Assembly (NCBI GenBank): GCA_945901195.1
Contig: CAMDKB010000048.1
Location: 1-14,868 of the forward strand
DNA length: 14,868 nucleotides
From: Rhizobium sp. Q54
Lineage (GTDB): Bacteria > Pseudomonadota > Alphaproteobacteria > Rhizobiales > Beijerinckiaceae
Direction: 5' to 3'
In this document: positions 1 through 7,170 of the stretch, in pieces
How the letters are laid out: the number at the start of each line of letters is the position of its first letter
How positions within the stretch are numbered: the first letter of the stretch is position 1
Made by a program: the position numbers and the translations under genes
Notes under the pieces: model-generated
Seen by the model: the letters and a program-made list of their open reading frames with translations, nothing else
Told to the model about the DNA's origin: nothing
Databases searched by the model: none

Positions 1-228
1 GTCTCAAGCGCCAAGATCCATGTGGCCGATACCCTTCATCTGGCGGCGGATACGGCGATCCAGCTCAACGGCGCGCGCGGCTATTCCAAGGACACGGTGC
101 TCGAATGGATCTATCGCTATGCCCGTCAGGCGCGGCTGGTTGATGGGGCGAGCGAAGTTCACAAAATGGTGCTGGCCCGCCATGTTGCGAGTGAAGGCAT
201 GGACTACTGGCGCTGGGGTCCTAAATGA
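1..228 (+). CDS. acyl-CoA dehydrogenase, C-terminal fragment (LvaC/ACAD10-11 type)
   Basis: This is the 3' end of a gene that begins outside the window; 75 codons are visible and frame 1 is open from the first base. The fragment has the C-terminal helical part of an acyl-CoA dehydrogenase: the QLNGARGYSKDT segment (the usual place of the flavin-contacting Q-x-x-G-x-x-G-Y motif), then WIYRYARQARLVDGASEVHK, which resembles the family's final helix around the substrate and FAD. Such enzymes are FAD flavoproteins acting on acyl-CoAs. The stop codon overlaps the start of the next gene (ATGA), so the two are translationally coupled. Its partner is an APH-fold kinase, the same pairing found fused in human ACAD10/ACAD11 and separate in the bacterial levulinate (lva) pathway. 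A role in removing phosphate from 4-phosphoacyl-CoA is inferred from that context. The family call is good; the substrate is not shown. Confidence 0.85.
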   Translation, partial: VSSAKIHVADTLHLAADTAIQLNGARGYSKDTVLEWIYRYARQARLVDGASEVHKMVLARHVASEGMDYWRWGPK

Positions 229-1235
229 GCGAACCGAACCTTGCAGCGCTCGCATCATTAATTGCCGGGCACGAGGGTTCGATGCCCGATTCCGTACTGA
301 CCGTCGGACCGTTGCGCGGCGGGGCGATTCAGGAGAACTGGCTGGTCAAGATTAAAGACTTCGATGTCGAATACGTCCTGCGCACCGACGCTCCCGCAAC
401 GATCCGCTCAAGCCACAGTCGCGCGGAGGAATTCAGAATCGTGCAGACGGCTTATGCGGCTGGCGCGCGCGCGCCGCGTCCCGTTCTCTATTGCGAAGAT
501 GCCACCATCTTCGGCAAACCCTTTGCCCTTTATGAGAAGGCAGAAGGCGTCGCGCTGGGCTCGCGCATCGTCAAGGATATGTCGCTGGGTGGTGACAGGC
601 GTGAACTCACCCGCATGCTAGGGCGCGAGCTTGCGAAAATTCATCGCGTCTTGCCCGGGGATCCCGACCTCGCTTTCCTTGGTGTTCCGCCGGTTGATCC
701 AGCGCGCACGCATTTGGCGCAATTGCGCGACACGCTTGATGCGCTTGGCGCTAAACGTCCCGCACTCGAATGGGGATTGCGCTGGCTCGATCTGCATCTG
801 CCGCACGCCGAACGTGTGACACTCGTGCACAGCGATTATCGCACCGGCAATTATCTTGTCGATGATACCGGTCTGACCGCAATCCTCGACTGGGAGTTTG
901 CGCATTGGGGTGATCCGCATTTTGACATAGCCTGGTTCTGCGCCAAATGCTGGCGCTTTGGACGCACCGATCTGGAAGCTGGCGGCATCGGACCACGCGA
1001 AGATTTTTACGTCGGCTACGAAATCGAAAGCGGAGCCAGCATCGATCGTGATGCTGTCGCTGCCTATGAAGTGCTTGCGCATGCGCGCTGGGCGGTGATT
1101 GCGCTTGAACAGGGCGAACGCCATTCCTCCGGACGCGAACCTTCGCTCGAGCTCGCACTCACCGGACGCATCGCTGCCGAACTCGAATATGAAATCGTCC
1201 ACATGACCCCACCGGGCAGATGGAGGCAGGCATGA
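225..1235 (+). CDS. APH-fold phosphotransferase, LvaA-like (putative 4-hydroxyacyl-CoA kinase)
   Basis: A 336-residue protein of the aminoglycoside phosphotransferase/choline kinase fold. The catalytic loop is visible as HSDYRTGN (His202, Asp204, Asn209), and the metal-binding Asp222 lies in ILDWEFAHWGDP, where this family has D-x-E in place of DFG. The N lobe has a glycine-rich stretch (RGGAIQENW, about residues 31-39), followed by the VLR strand and Glu69. The start overlaps the acyl-CoA dehydrogenase stop, and its own stop overlaps the start of the DUF6285-like gene, so three proteins are tightly coupled. In Pseudomonas putida LvaA, together with the small LvaB, phosphorylates 4-hydroxyvaleryl-CoA, and the acyl-CoA dehydrogenase LvaC then eliminates the phosphate. 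The matching gene set here suggests the same chemistry on a gamma-hydroxy acyl-CoA. Antibiotic resistance is unlikely in this context. The fold is certain; the substrate is inferred. Confidence 0.85.
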   Translation: MSEPNLAALASLIAGHEGSMPDSVLTVGPLRGGAIQENWLVKIKDFDVEYVLRTDAPATIRSSHSRAEEFRIVQTAYAAGARAPRPVLYCEDATIFGKPFALYEKAEGVALGSRIVKDMSLGGDRRELTRMLGRELAKIHRVLPGDPDLAFLGVPPVDPARTHLAQLRDTLDALGAKRPALEWGLRWLDLHLPHAERVTLVHSDYRTGNYLVDDTGLTAILDWEFAHWGDPHFDIAWFCAKCWRFGRTDLEAGGIGPREDFYVGYEIESGASIDRDAVAAYEVLAHARWAVIALEQGERHSSGREPSLELALTGRIAAELEYEIVHMTPPGRWRQA

Positions 1236-1609
1236 GCGAGACTCCGCATTTGCAAACCGGCGAGCCCGCAGGCGAAGATCTCCTGAAATTATCCACTTCG
1301 CATCTGCGCACCAGGATTGCGCCGGGGCTGGAGCCTGAAGCTCGATACAATGTTCTGCTGGCAGCGCGCGCGGCTGAAATGGCGTGGCGTGATTGCTCGC
1401 TGGCGGCGGCCCGGGAGGAAGCCTCACGCGGCATCGCGCGGGCCGTAAACGGGCAGGACCCGATAGCGGCGATACGTTCCGGCCAACGGGATGGCGATGT
1501 GGTGCTGCATGGGGCGCTGCTGGCGATGACAGCCATCGCCACCTATTCGACCCGCCCTGATATTCTCAAGGACAAAGAGCGCAGCTCCGTAGAAGCCCTG
1601 TGCGAGTAG
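1232..1609 (+). CDS. DUF6285-like small protein, LvaB-like kinase partner
   Basis: A 125-residue, alanine- and arginine-rich, probably all-helical soluble protein without a signal peptide or membrane segment. The start at 1232 was chosen over 1220 because its ATG overlaps the kinase stop (ATGA) and has GGAGG five bases upstream. The pattern fits the DUF6285 family: a leading region around GEDLL, then a central helix of the form RYNVLLAARAAEMAWRD, then an AIRSGQRDGD segment before a terminal helix. LvaB of Pseudomonas putida, a small protein of this kind, is needed for LvaA kinase activity, and the gene sits directly next to the kinase here too. It is last in the visible operon; the next gene is convergent 17 bases away. 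Family assignment is from memory of the pattern, so moderately sure. Confidence 0.65.
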   Translation: MSETPHLQTGEPAGEDLLKLSTSHLRTRIAPGLEPEARYNVLLAARAAEMAWRDCSLAAAREEASRGIARAVNGQDPIAAIRSGQRDGDVVLHGALLAMTAIATYSTRPDILKDKERSSVEALCE

Positions 1610-1621
1610 GTTGTAACGTAA

Positions 1622-1637
1622 ACCGCTTAATTGCGGT
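1622..1637. terminator. possible bidirectional terminator hairpin between convergent genes
   Basis: ACCGC and GCGGT form a perfect five-base stem around the loop TTAATT, in the 17-base gap between the convergent DUF6285-like and DUF1178 genes and running over the DUF1178 stop codon. No long U-run follows on either strand, so termination would be weak or Rho-assisted. Confidence 0.3.
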
Positions 1638-2178
1638 CTTCGGGTAACGGGGGGATCGGCAGGACCGGGATGCCCTCCTCCCATAATTCCTTGGCTTCCT
1701 CAAAGGTCGCCTCGCCGCGAATGGAGCGGACGGGAATATCGCCATCGTGCATCTGGCGCGCCTGTTCGGGAAAATCCTTGCCCACATCTTCGGATGTCGC
1801 CACGACCTTTTCGTGCAGCTCGCGAATGGCGGCGCGCAATTCCGCGTGTTTCTCATCAAGGAGAGTCACAGGCTGCTGGGGCGCCACAATCGGCGCAGAC
1901 GCCGGAACTGGCGCTGCGGGTGCAGCAACGGGAGCCGCGCCCGGCGGCGGCATGGCGGCCATCGCCTGTCGCATCGCATGAGCCCTGTTTTCTTGCCGTT
2001 GCTCTTTTTTCCGCGCTGTCGCCACCGAGGGCGCCATCAGAGCCTTGAAAACCTTTTTGCTGCCGCAATGAGGACAGTCGACCAAGCCCCGCTTGACCTG
2101 AGTGTCAAAGCTTTCCGAATTCGCAAACCAGCTTTCAAATTCGTGGTCTTTTTCACAGATGAGCGAGTACTTGATCAT
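1627..2178 (-). CDS. DUF1178 family protein
   Basis: A 183-residue protein of the alphaproteobacterial/betaproteobacterial DUF1178 family (COG5319). The N terminus is diagnostic: MIKYSLICEKDHEFESWF, then a CPHCGS pair (about residues 35-40) which, with Cys8 and His12, could form a small zinc site like those of regulatory FmdB-type proteins. The middle (about residues 75-115) is a proline/alanine-rich low-complexity linker, and the C-terminal third (IRELHEKVVATSEDVGKDF onward) is conserved and acidic. The molecular function is unknown in the family. It starts 8 bases after the grxC stop, so it is probably cotranscribed with grxC. Confidence 0.88.
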   Translation of the reverse strand: MIKYSLICEKDHEFESWFANSESFDTQVKRGLVDCPHCGSKKVFKALMAPSVATARKKEQRQENRAHAMRQAMAAMPPPGAAPVAAPAAPVPASAPIVAPQQPVTLLDEKHAELRAAIRELHEKVVATSEDVGKDFPEQARQMHDGDIPVRSIRGEATFEEAKELWEEGIPVLPIPPLPEDRN

Positions 2179-2186
2179 TGATAGGT

Positions 2187-2444
2187 TCAGCTTGCCAGAA
2201 GCGGATCGAGCTTCCCGGCGCTTTCCAGGGCATAAAGGTCATCGCAACCCCCGACATGGGTCGACCCTATAAAAATCTGCGGCACAGTCCAGCTTCCGCC
2301 AGCCCGTTCGGACATCTTGCGCTGCGCTTCCATGTCGCCATCGACGGAAATCTCCTCGAAAGCGGCATTTTTCTTGTTCAACAAGGTCTTGGCGGCATGG
2401 CAATAGCCGCAGGTGGATTTGGTGTAGATGATGATTGCGGGCAT
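2187..2444 (-). CDS. grxC: glutaredoxin 3
   Basis: An 85-residue monothiol/dithiol glutaredoxin of normal family length. The active site CGYC is at residues 12-15, the cis-proline segment TVPQIFI near residue 53, and the glutathione-binding GGCDDL near residue 65. It reduces protein disulfides and glutathione mixed disulfides in the cytoplasm using glutathione. The gene lies between comF and the DUF1178 gene, the usual rhizobial neighbourhood, although the carbon-nitrogen hydrolase often seen between grxC and DUF1178 is missing. Confidence in function is high. Confidence 0.95.
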   Translation of the reverse strand: MPAIIIYTKSTCGYCHAAKTLLNKKNAAFEEISVDGDMEAQRKMSERAGGSWTVPQIFIGSTHVGGCDDLYALESAGKLDPLLAS

Positions 2445-2477
2445 GTGTTCAGTCTCCGGCTCAAATATATAGTTCGG

Positions 2478-3350
2478 TCACCCCTGTGTCACAACCCTTG
2501 CAAACACAAGCACATCGACACGGGCAGCGCCGCCCCGCAGCAAAATACGTGAGGCCGCATTTGTCGTCGCGCCAGATGTGAGCACATCGTCGACAAGAAC
2601 AATCTTTTTTCTGTGAATACGGGGTTTTGCGTCCTCCGGCACGCGAAACACGCCTTGTACGTTATCAGCGCGTTGCGCGCGCGTGCGCCCGACCTGCGGC
2701 AGGGTTGGTTTCACGCGGACCAACGCCAGTGGATCAAAAGGCCTTTCGCCTGCTTGCGCGACGGCCCGGGCCAGCTCGGCGGCCTGATTGAAACGGCGCG
2801 AAAACAGGCGCCGGCGATGCAGCGGCCGGGGATCACGACACCTCATTCAGCCAGCAATTCCGCACCGGCCCGCGCCATCCACGCGCCCATCGGGGCCGCC
2901 AATTCGAGCCTGTCGCCATATTTGAGATTATGGACGAGATCGCGCGCGGGGCCGTCCTGGAAACTGGCGACGGCGCGCGCGCTGGAACACCGGCGGATTG
3001 GCAAAGGCTTCCGGGGAAATCAGGCCGGGGCCAAGATCCTGCTGGAAGGGTGTGCCCAGCCGCTCGCAATAGGGCCGCTCGATAAACGGCATGGCGACCC
3101 AGCATGGGGCGCAGAGCGTACCGGCATTCATTGTCGCCCGGCGGCAGGCGATGCATGAAGGAGGGTAAATGATATCAACGAGTTGTTTCACTGTTGCTGC
3201 CGCTGCCTTGCGCAGCATGCCCGGCTTTATGTTGCGCAACATAAAATCCATGCTGCGTTGCAGTATCGCAGGCTCAGCCGTCGCCGCGATGGCCGTTTCG
3301 GCCCTGTTCAGCCAGTCCGGATACCAGTGTTCCCGCGCCTGTTCGCTCAT
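2478..3350 (-). pseudogene. comF: comF-like amidophosphoribosyltransferase-family gene, broken
   Basis: The three parts of a ComF protein lie in order on the minus strand but not in one frame. The first part (to about 2985) holds the N-terminal zinc-ribbon cysteines (CIAC, CAPC, YCERLG). Reading then has to shift at a (GC)n tract at 2973-2982, where a loss of two bases explains the break, to continue as AVASFQDGPARDLVHNLKYGDR. That frame meets a TGA at 2843-2845, and a further one-base loss near 2828-2834 is needed to reach PLHRRRLFSRRFNQAAEL and the PRPP-binding loop VLVDDVLTSGAT. ComF proteins support DNA uptake in competent species and are otherwise of unclear role. Start chosen at 3350; inner ATGs are possible. 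Three lesions in one gene while neighbours are intact argue for a pseudogene rather than random sequencing error, but a (GC)n miscall is possible for one of them. Confidence 0.8.
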
Positions 3351-3423
3351 TGTCTGATCGTAAGGTGGCGCGCGCTCCAACATGGGCTTTGACCGCGCGG
3401 CCCGCCAGCGGCATAAGCGGGCG

Positions 3424-4317
3424 GTGACAGAGCCATCCACCATTCCCCAGGTTTTCGACCGCGCGCTTCAGCGCCAGAGACTCGCGCGCGCGCTCAAAAT
3501 GCCTGCGGCCGACTTTTTGCTGGTCCGTGCCGTCGAGGATATGGAAGCCCGGCTGCAGGCGACATTGCGGCCTTTTCCGCATGTGCTCGATCTGGGCACG
3601 CCAGCCCCGCATCTGGCCGCCATGCTGGCGGGCGAAGATAAAGGGCGCACCATTACCCGCGCCGCACCGCTGGCGGAGCAGGACAGTTCGGCGACGGACA
3701 GAGCGGGATGGAAAACCATTGTGGCTGACGAGGAAGTGCAGCCCTTTGCGCCGGAGAGTTTTGATCTGGTGGTGTCAGCCCTGTCGCTGCAATGGGTGAA
3801 CGATCTGCCCGGCGCCCTCATCCAGATACGGCAGGCGCTGGCGCCCGACGGGCTGTTTCTCGCCTGCATGATGGGCGGCCAGACCTTGCAGGAATTGCGC
3901 GCCGCGCTGGCGCAGGCCGAAGACGAACTAACCGGCGGCGCCAGTCCGCGCGTCGCGCCCTTCGCCGATCTGCGCGACATGGGCGGCCTGCTGCAGCGCG
4001 CGGGCTTTGCCTTGCCGGTCACGGATATCGATACGATCCGGGTGCGATATAATGACATGTTCGGTTTGATGGCCGATCTGCGCGCGATGGGCGCCACCAA
4101 TACGCTGGTGCAGAGATTGAAAACACCATCGCAGCGGGCGGTGTTTCTGCGCGCTGCCGAAATCTACAGCCAACTCTTCGCCGACCTCGATGGCCGCGTC
4201 CACGCAACATTCGAAATCGTATGGCTCTCAGGCTGGGCCCCGCACGAAAGCCAGCAGAAACCGCTGAAACCGGGAAGCGCGAAGATGCGGCTCGCGGATG
4301 TGCTGGGGAAAAGGTGA
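3424..4317 (+). CDS. class I SAM-dependent methyltransferase-fold protein, NDUFAF5/BioC-like
   Basis: A roughly 297-residue protein with a class I methyltransferase fold. It opens with the family-typical PQVFDRALQRQRLARAL, then VLDLGTPAPHLAAML (residues 54-68, the SAM motif I position), FDLVVSALSLQWVNDLPGAL (post-motif strand) and LAPDGLFLACMMGGQTLQELR. This arrangement is that of alphaproteobacterial relatives of mitochondrial NDUFAF5, a complex I assembly factor, and of BioC. The glycine-rich loop reads LGTPAPH instead of G-x-G-x-G, so SAM binding could be weak or altered. The GTG at 3424 was preferred to an ATG at 3382 because homologous sequence begins just after it; the ATG adds a basic stretch with no visible homology. 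It runs divergently from comF, about 70 bases away. Function in quinone, biotin or complex I biology is undecided. Confidence 0.75.
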   Translation: MTEPSTIPQVFDRALQRQRLARALKMPAADFLLVRAVEDMEARLQATLRPFPHVLDLGTPAPHLAAMLAGEDKGRTITRAAPLAEQDSSATDRAGWKTIVADEEVQPFAPESFDLVVSALSLQWVNDLPGALIQIRQALAPDGLFLACMMGGQTLQELRAALAQAEDELTGGASPRVAPFADLRDMGGLLQRAGFALPVTDIDTIRVRYNDMFGLMADLRAMGATNTLVQRLKTPSQRAVFLRAAEIYSQLFADLDGRVHATFEIVWLSGWAPHESQQKPLKPGSAKMRLADVLGKR

Positions 4318-4332
4318 AGGGGGGCACGCCGC

Positions 4333-4376
4333 CCTCGTGCTTCGAGACGGCGCTGTGCGCCTCCTCAGCATGAAGG
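4333..4376 (+). repeat. palindromic intergenic repeat, copy 1 (reverse orientation to copy 2)
   Basis: An imperfect palindrome with a perfect core stem, GGCGC-TGT-GCGCC at 4349-4361, just after the methyltransferase stop. Its reverse complement aligns along its length with the repeat at 4401-4448: both carry the block C-T-x-GAGG, a GC-only stem, then CGTCTCGAAG and CGAGG. It resembles the GC-rich palindromic repeats that are common between genes in rhizobial genomes and may also act as the methyltransferase terminator, though there is no U-run. Confidence 0.65.
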
Positions 4377-4400
4377 CTAACTAAGCACCATTAGACCAAA

Positions 4401-4448
4401 AACCTCACCTTGAGGGCGCGCGCAGCGCGCGTCTCGAAGGGCGAGGTT
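4401..4448 (-). terminator. intrinsic terminator of the ptx operon, built from palindromic repeat copy 2
   Basis: Six bases past the ptxD stop, on the minus strand, AACCTC pairs with GAGGTT around further paired blocks (CTTCGAG with the CTCAAGG side, and GCGCGC with GCGCGC), giving a long GC-rich hairpin. It is followed directly by a run of U in the transcript (AAAAA on the plus strand at 4398-4402). That is a classic Rho-independent terminator. The same element matches copy 1 in inverted orientation, so a dispersed repeat appears to serve as the terminator. Confidence 0.75.
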
Positions 4449-4453
4449 ACAGA

Positions 4454-5458
4454 CTACACATGGACCGAATCCGGGTGGTTGATCGCAAGAGAAGGTTTTT
4501 CGCCCCGCAGGCATTCCAGAATGCTTTGCGCAGCCGATAGCTCGATGCGCCGGCGTGCATCGACTGTGGCAGAACCAATGTGCGGGGTGAGAACTGTTCG
4601 ATCCAGGTCTTTTATCAACCGGGGTTCAATGTGTGCTGGCCGGCCGGGCCTGGCCCAATCTTCAAACTCGAACACGTCGGCTGCATAACCGGCAAGGTGG
4701 CCTCTTTCGAGGGCATCCGCGATGGCCGCTTCGTCAACCAGCGAGCCCCGGGCCGGGTTGATCAGATATGCACCGTTCTGCATTCGGGCGATAAGGTCCC
4801 TGTCGACAATTTTCTGTGTGGACTCGTTCAACGGCAGCGCAAGCACCACATAGTCCGAACGGCTCACGAGATCCCCCAATTGCGTGAATTCGACGGAGCC
4901 TGCTCGGGCAAGATCAACCGCATTCGAATCGTAGGCGAGTATGCGGCAATTAAAGGCGCGAAGGCGATCAGCGATAGCCTGGCCTACGCAGCCAAACCCC
5001 ACGATCCCAACTGTCTCGTTGGCGAGGCCACGGCCGTAAAAGCGTGGCCGCCAACCTTGAAACTCTCCAGCCCGCACCGCCCTGTCGGCTGAATGGATGT
5101 TTCGACCGACCGACAACATGAGACCTATTGCAAGTTCTGCCGTTGGGATCGTTAGCAGATCGGGAACGATCGTCACCCAAACCCCCGCACGGGTCGCTGC
5201 GGCGGCGTCGATGTTGTCGAAACCCTTCAGGACTGCTCCCACTATGCGCAGATCAGGGCAAGCTGCAAAAAAGGCGGCATCCAGCCGGTCAGGCATGAAC
5301 GCCATGACGGCATTGGCGGTCCGGGATTGGCGCAGGACTTCATGATAGGTCCAGGCTTCTGGACCCGGATTCGCCACAAGATCGGCTTCCGCCCGCAGCA
5401 GTTCAAGCGTCTCGGGGAAGCATTTGCTTGTGACGACAACGTTAGGTTTCCGGGGCAT
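4454..5458 (-). CDS. ptxD: NAD-dependent phosphite dehydrogenase
   Basis: A 334-residue D-2-hydroxyacid dehydrogenase-fold enzyme that oxidises phosphite to phosphate with reduction of NAD. Long stretches match Pseudomonas stutzeri PtxD as remembered: MAFMPDR, LKGFDN, VPDLLT-PTAELAIGL, GEFQGW-P-FYG and GYAADVFE-EDWAR. The residues known to matter in PtxD are all present: Met55 and Lys78 (M53, K76), Trp136, Tyr141, the catalytic Arg237, Glu266 and His293 (H292), Ser296 and Arg302 (R301). The Rossmann loop GFGCVG is at 154-159, and the acidic Asp177 after the second strand favours NAD over NADP. It is last in the operon, 11 bases after ptxC, with a TAAGG at the ptxC stop that can serve as its ribosome site. 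The tryptophan-rich PtxD signature separates it from glyoxylate, lactate or phosphoglycerate dehydrogenases. Confidence 0.95.
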   Translation of the reverse strand: MPRKPNVVVTSKCFPETLELLRAEADLVANPGPEAWTYHEVLRQSRTANAVMAFMPDRLDAAFFAACPDLRIVGAVLKGFDNIDAAAATRAGVWVTIVPDLLTIPTAELAIGLMLSVGRNIHSADRAVRAGEFQGWRPRFYGRGLANETVGIVGFGCVGQAIADRLRAFNCRILAYDSNAVDLARAGSVEFTQLGDLVSRSDYVVLALPLNESTQKIVDRDLIARMQNGAYLINPARGSLVDEAAIADALERGHLAGYAADVFEFEDWARPGRPAHIEPRLIKDLDRTVLTPHIGSATVDARRRIELSAAQSILECLRGEKPSLAINHPDSVHV

Positions 5459-5469
5459 ACGGCGGGGCC

Positions 5470-6273
5470 TTACTTGAGCGACTTGCGAAGCCGTGCGCCG
5501 ATGCCATCGACAATGACCACACAGGCAAGGATTGAGATGAGAATGGCCGAGACCTGATCATAAGCGAGCAAGCGTAGCGCAGCCATCAATTCAAAACCGA
5601 TCCCCCCGGCTCCTACGATGCCCAGCACGGCAGAGGCGCGGAAATGATACTCCCACCGGTAAACCGTGACATCTGCAAGCTGGGGAAGCGCCTGAGGCAG
5701 GACGGCGTGAGTGACGACTTGAAAGGCGGTCGCGCCAGCGGCACGCGCAGCTTCAAGCGGTTTGGGATCGACATGTTCGATTGCCTCAGCATAAAATTTT
5801 CCCACCATCCCGGCAGAGTGGAGGGCAAGTGCGAGAACGCCCGGCAGAGCGCCAAAACCAACGGCAGCGACAAGCAGAACGCCATAGATGATCTCAGGCA
5901 CCGAACGAAGAAAGGCAAGGACGGTGCGCGCGCAAATATAGACGAAGCGATTGGGCGCAGTGTTTGGCGCTGCCAGAAGAGCCAGAGGCAAAGAAAGAAC
6001 GACCGAAAGCGCCGTGCCCGCAACTGACATCGCAAGCGTATCAAACAATGGCTGTATCCAGTATCTCCAACGGCTGAAATTTGGGGGAAACATTTCAGCT
6101 GCAAGCTGCTGGATCGCCGGCCCACTCTCTACAAAGCGCTGGAGATCGAAAAATCCAGTGACCACTAACGCAAGAACGGAAGCGGCGAGCAAGCATAAAA
6201 CTGGAATTGCGCCGCGCGCTCCAGTACGGCGTTCCTCAGCCAGGATTGACGCATATTTTTCAGCCACGCTCAT
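5470..6273 (-). CDS. ptxC: phosphite ABC transporter permease (PhnE family)
   Basis: A 267-residue inner-membrane permease of the PhnE/PtxC family. Hydrophobic helices are visible at about residues 23-41, 78-102, 112-140, 145-160, 203-225 and 240-260, which fits six membrane segments. The cytoplasmic EAA loop that docks on the ATPase is clear: EAARAAGATAFQVVTHAVLPQALP (residues about 174-197), followed by the PhnE-type ending YRWEYHFRASAVLGIVGAGGIG. It starts four bases after the ptxB stop and ends 11 bases before ptxD, so it is cotranscribed. The PhnE family also carries phosphonates; phosphite as the substrate is inferred from the linked PtxD. Confidence 0.9.
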   Translation of the reverse strand: MSVAEKYASILAEERRTGARGAIPVLCLLAASVLALVVTGFFDLQRFVESGPAIQQLAAEMFPPNFSRWRYWIQPLFDTLAMSVAGTALSVVLSLPLALLAAPNTAPNRFVYICARTVLAFLRSVPEIIYGVLLVAAVGFGALPGVLALALHSAGMVGKFYAEAIEHVDPKPLEAARAAGATAFQVVTHAVLPQALPQLADVTVYRWEYHFRASAVLGIVGAGGIGFELMAALRLLAYDQVSAILISILACVVIVDGIGARLRKSLK

Positions 6274-6277
6274 GATG

Positions 6278-7150
6278 TTACAATTTTGCCAGGTTCAATT
6301 GCAGTATCGTCGCCATTTCGCGGAGCACGTCATAGTCCTTGTCGGAAGCCGGGGCGAGACGTTCAACACGGAAAAGCTTGAGGATCGCGGGATCATCCAG
6401 TTTCAGAAACGATTGCTTGATGGCTTCTTTCAACTCTTTTGCAAGATAACCTTGCACGGTCATGGGATAGTTCGGAATAGGGTCGGAAAGACCCAGCACC
6501 CTCAATTTACTTGCATCCAGCTTGTTCGTCTCGACCAACACCCTATAGATGGACTCCGAAAGCCCCCCGGCAGGAACCTGACCTGACGCGACCGCGCGCG
6601 CAACGGCATCATGCTGGCCAAGATGCACCGCTTTATAGTCCTTCTCGGCTATCAGCCCCGCCTTGGCGAGTATTGAACGGGGCGCCAGATGGCTCGACGT
6701 CGAAGCTTGATCGCCGAATGCGAAAGGACGTCCTTTCACATCAGCGAGCGTCTTCACCGGTCCTTCAGCTGTCGCAATAAGGATAGACTTATAATTGGGT
6801 TGACCTCTCTCCACGCCGACAGCGAATGGTTCAATTTCCGGTGCTTTCGATTTTGCGAGAACATAAGAAAGTGGGCCGAAATAGCCCACTTCAATCCGGC
6901 CGAACCGCATGGCTTCAATCATCGACGAATAATCCGTCGTCACGACGATCTCGACGTCTTTGCGCAGAATGCGCTCCAGATAGGCCTTCAACGGTTGCGC
7001 ATTTTGGATCAGTGTCGAAGCATTCTCGTCGGGAAGCAGTGCAACCCGGAGTTTATCAGGATTGTTCCGGTCCGCGCCAAGGGCAGTCTGCCCAAGCATC
7101 AAACCGGCAGTCGCGCTGGTCATCCCGGCTATAAAGTCACGGCGGCGCAT
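6278..7150 (-). CDS. ptxB: phosphite-binding periplasmic protein (PhnD family), Tat signal
   Basis: A 290-residue periplasmic substrate-binding protein of the PhnD/PtxB family that captures phosphite (or phosphonate) for the ABC importer. It starts with a twin-arginine-type signal, RRRDFIAG followed by a hydrophobic stretch and a likely ALGA cleavage site near residue 25. Family marks are TTDYSSMIEAM, GYFGPLSYVLA and the FGDQASTSSHLAPR loop that binds the phosphorus oxyanion. The start at 7150 was chosen because GGAG lies six bases upstream; the ATG pair at 7162/7165 is possible but has no clear ribosome site. It follows ptxA by at most about 20 bases and precedes ptxC by 4. PhnD-family members bind phosphonates, phosphite or hypophosphite, and the PtxD neighbour makes phosphite the best guess. 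Confidence 0.9.
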   Translation of the reverse strand: MRRRDFIAGMTSATAGLMLGQTALGADRNNPDKLRVALLPDENASTLIQNAQPLKAYLERILRKDVEIVVTTDYSSMIEAMRFGRIEVGYFGPLSYVLAKSKAPEIEPFAVGVERGQPNYKSILIATAEGPVKTLADVKGRPFAFGDQASTSSHLAPRSILAKAGLIAEKDYKAVHLGQHDAVARAVASGQVPAGGLSESIYRVLVETNKLDASKLRVLGLSDPIPNYPMTVQGYLAKELKEAIKQSFLKLDDPAILKLFRVERLAPASDKDYDVLREMATILQLNLAKL

Positions 7151-7170
7151 CAAATACTCCATCATCTGTT

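Noticed and set aside
225..1235. Aminoglycoside resistance gene
   Set aside because: It shares the fold only; the coupling to an acyl-CoA dehydrogenase and DUF6285-like gene points to acyl-CoA metabolism.
618..1427. A 269-codon minus-strand open frame across the kinase gene
   Set aside because: It is a shadow of the kinase; no ribosome site or recognisable domain.
4454..5458. Generic D-2-hydroxyacid dehydrogenase (glyoxylate or lactate type)
   Set aside because: PtxD-specific residues and signatures, plus the linked PhnC/D/E-type transporter, make phosphite dehydrogenase far more likely.
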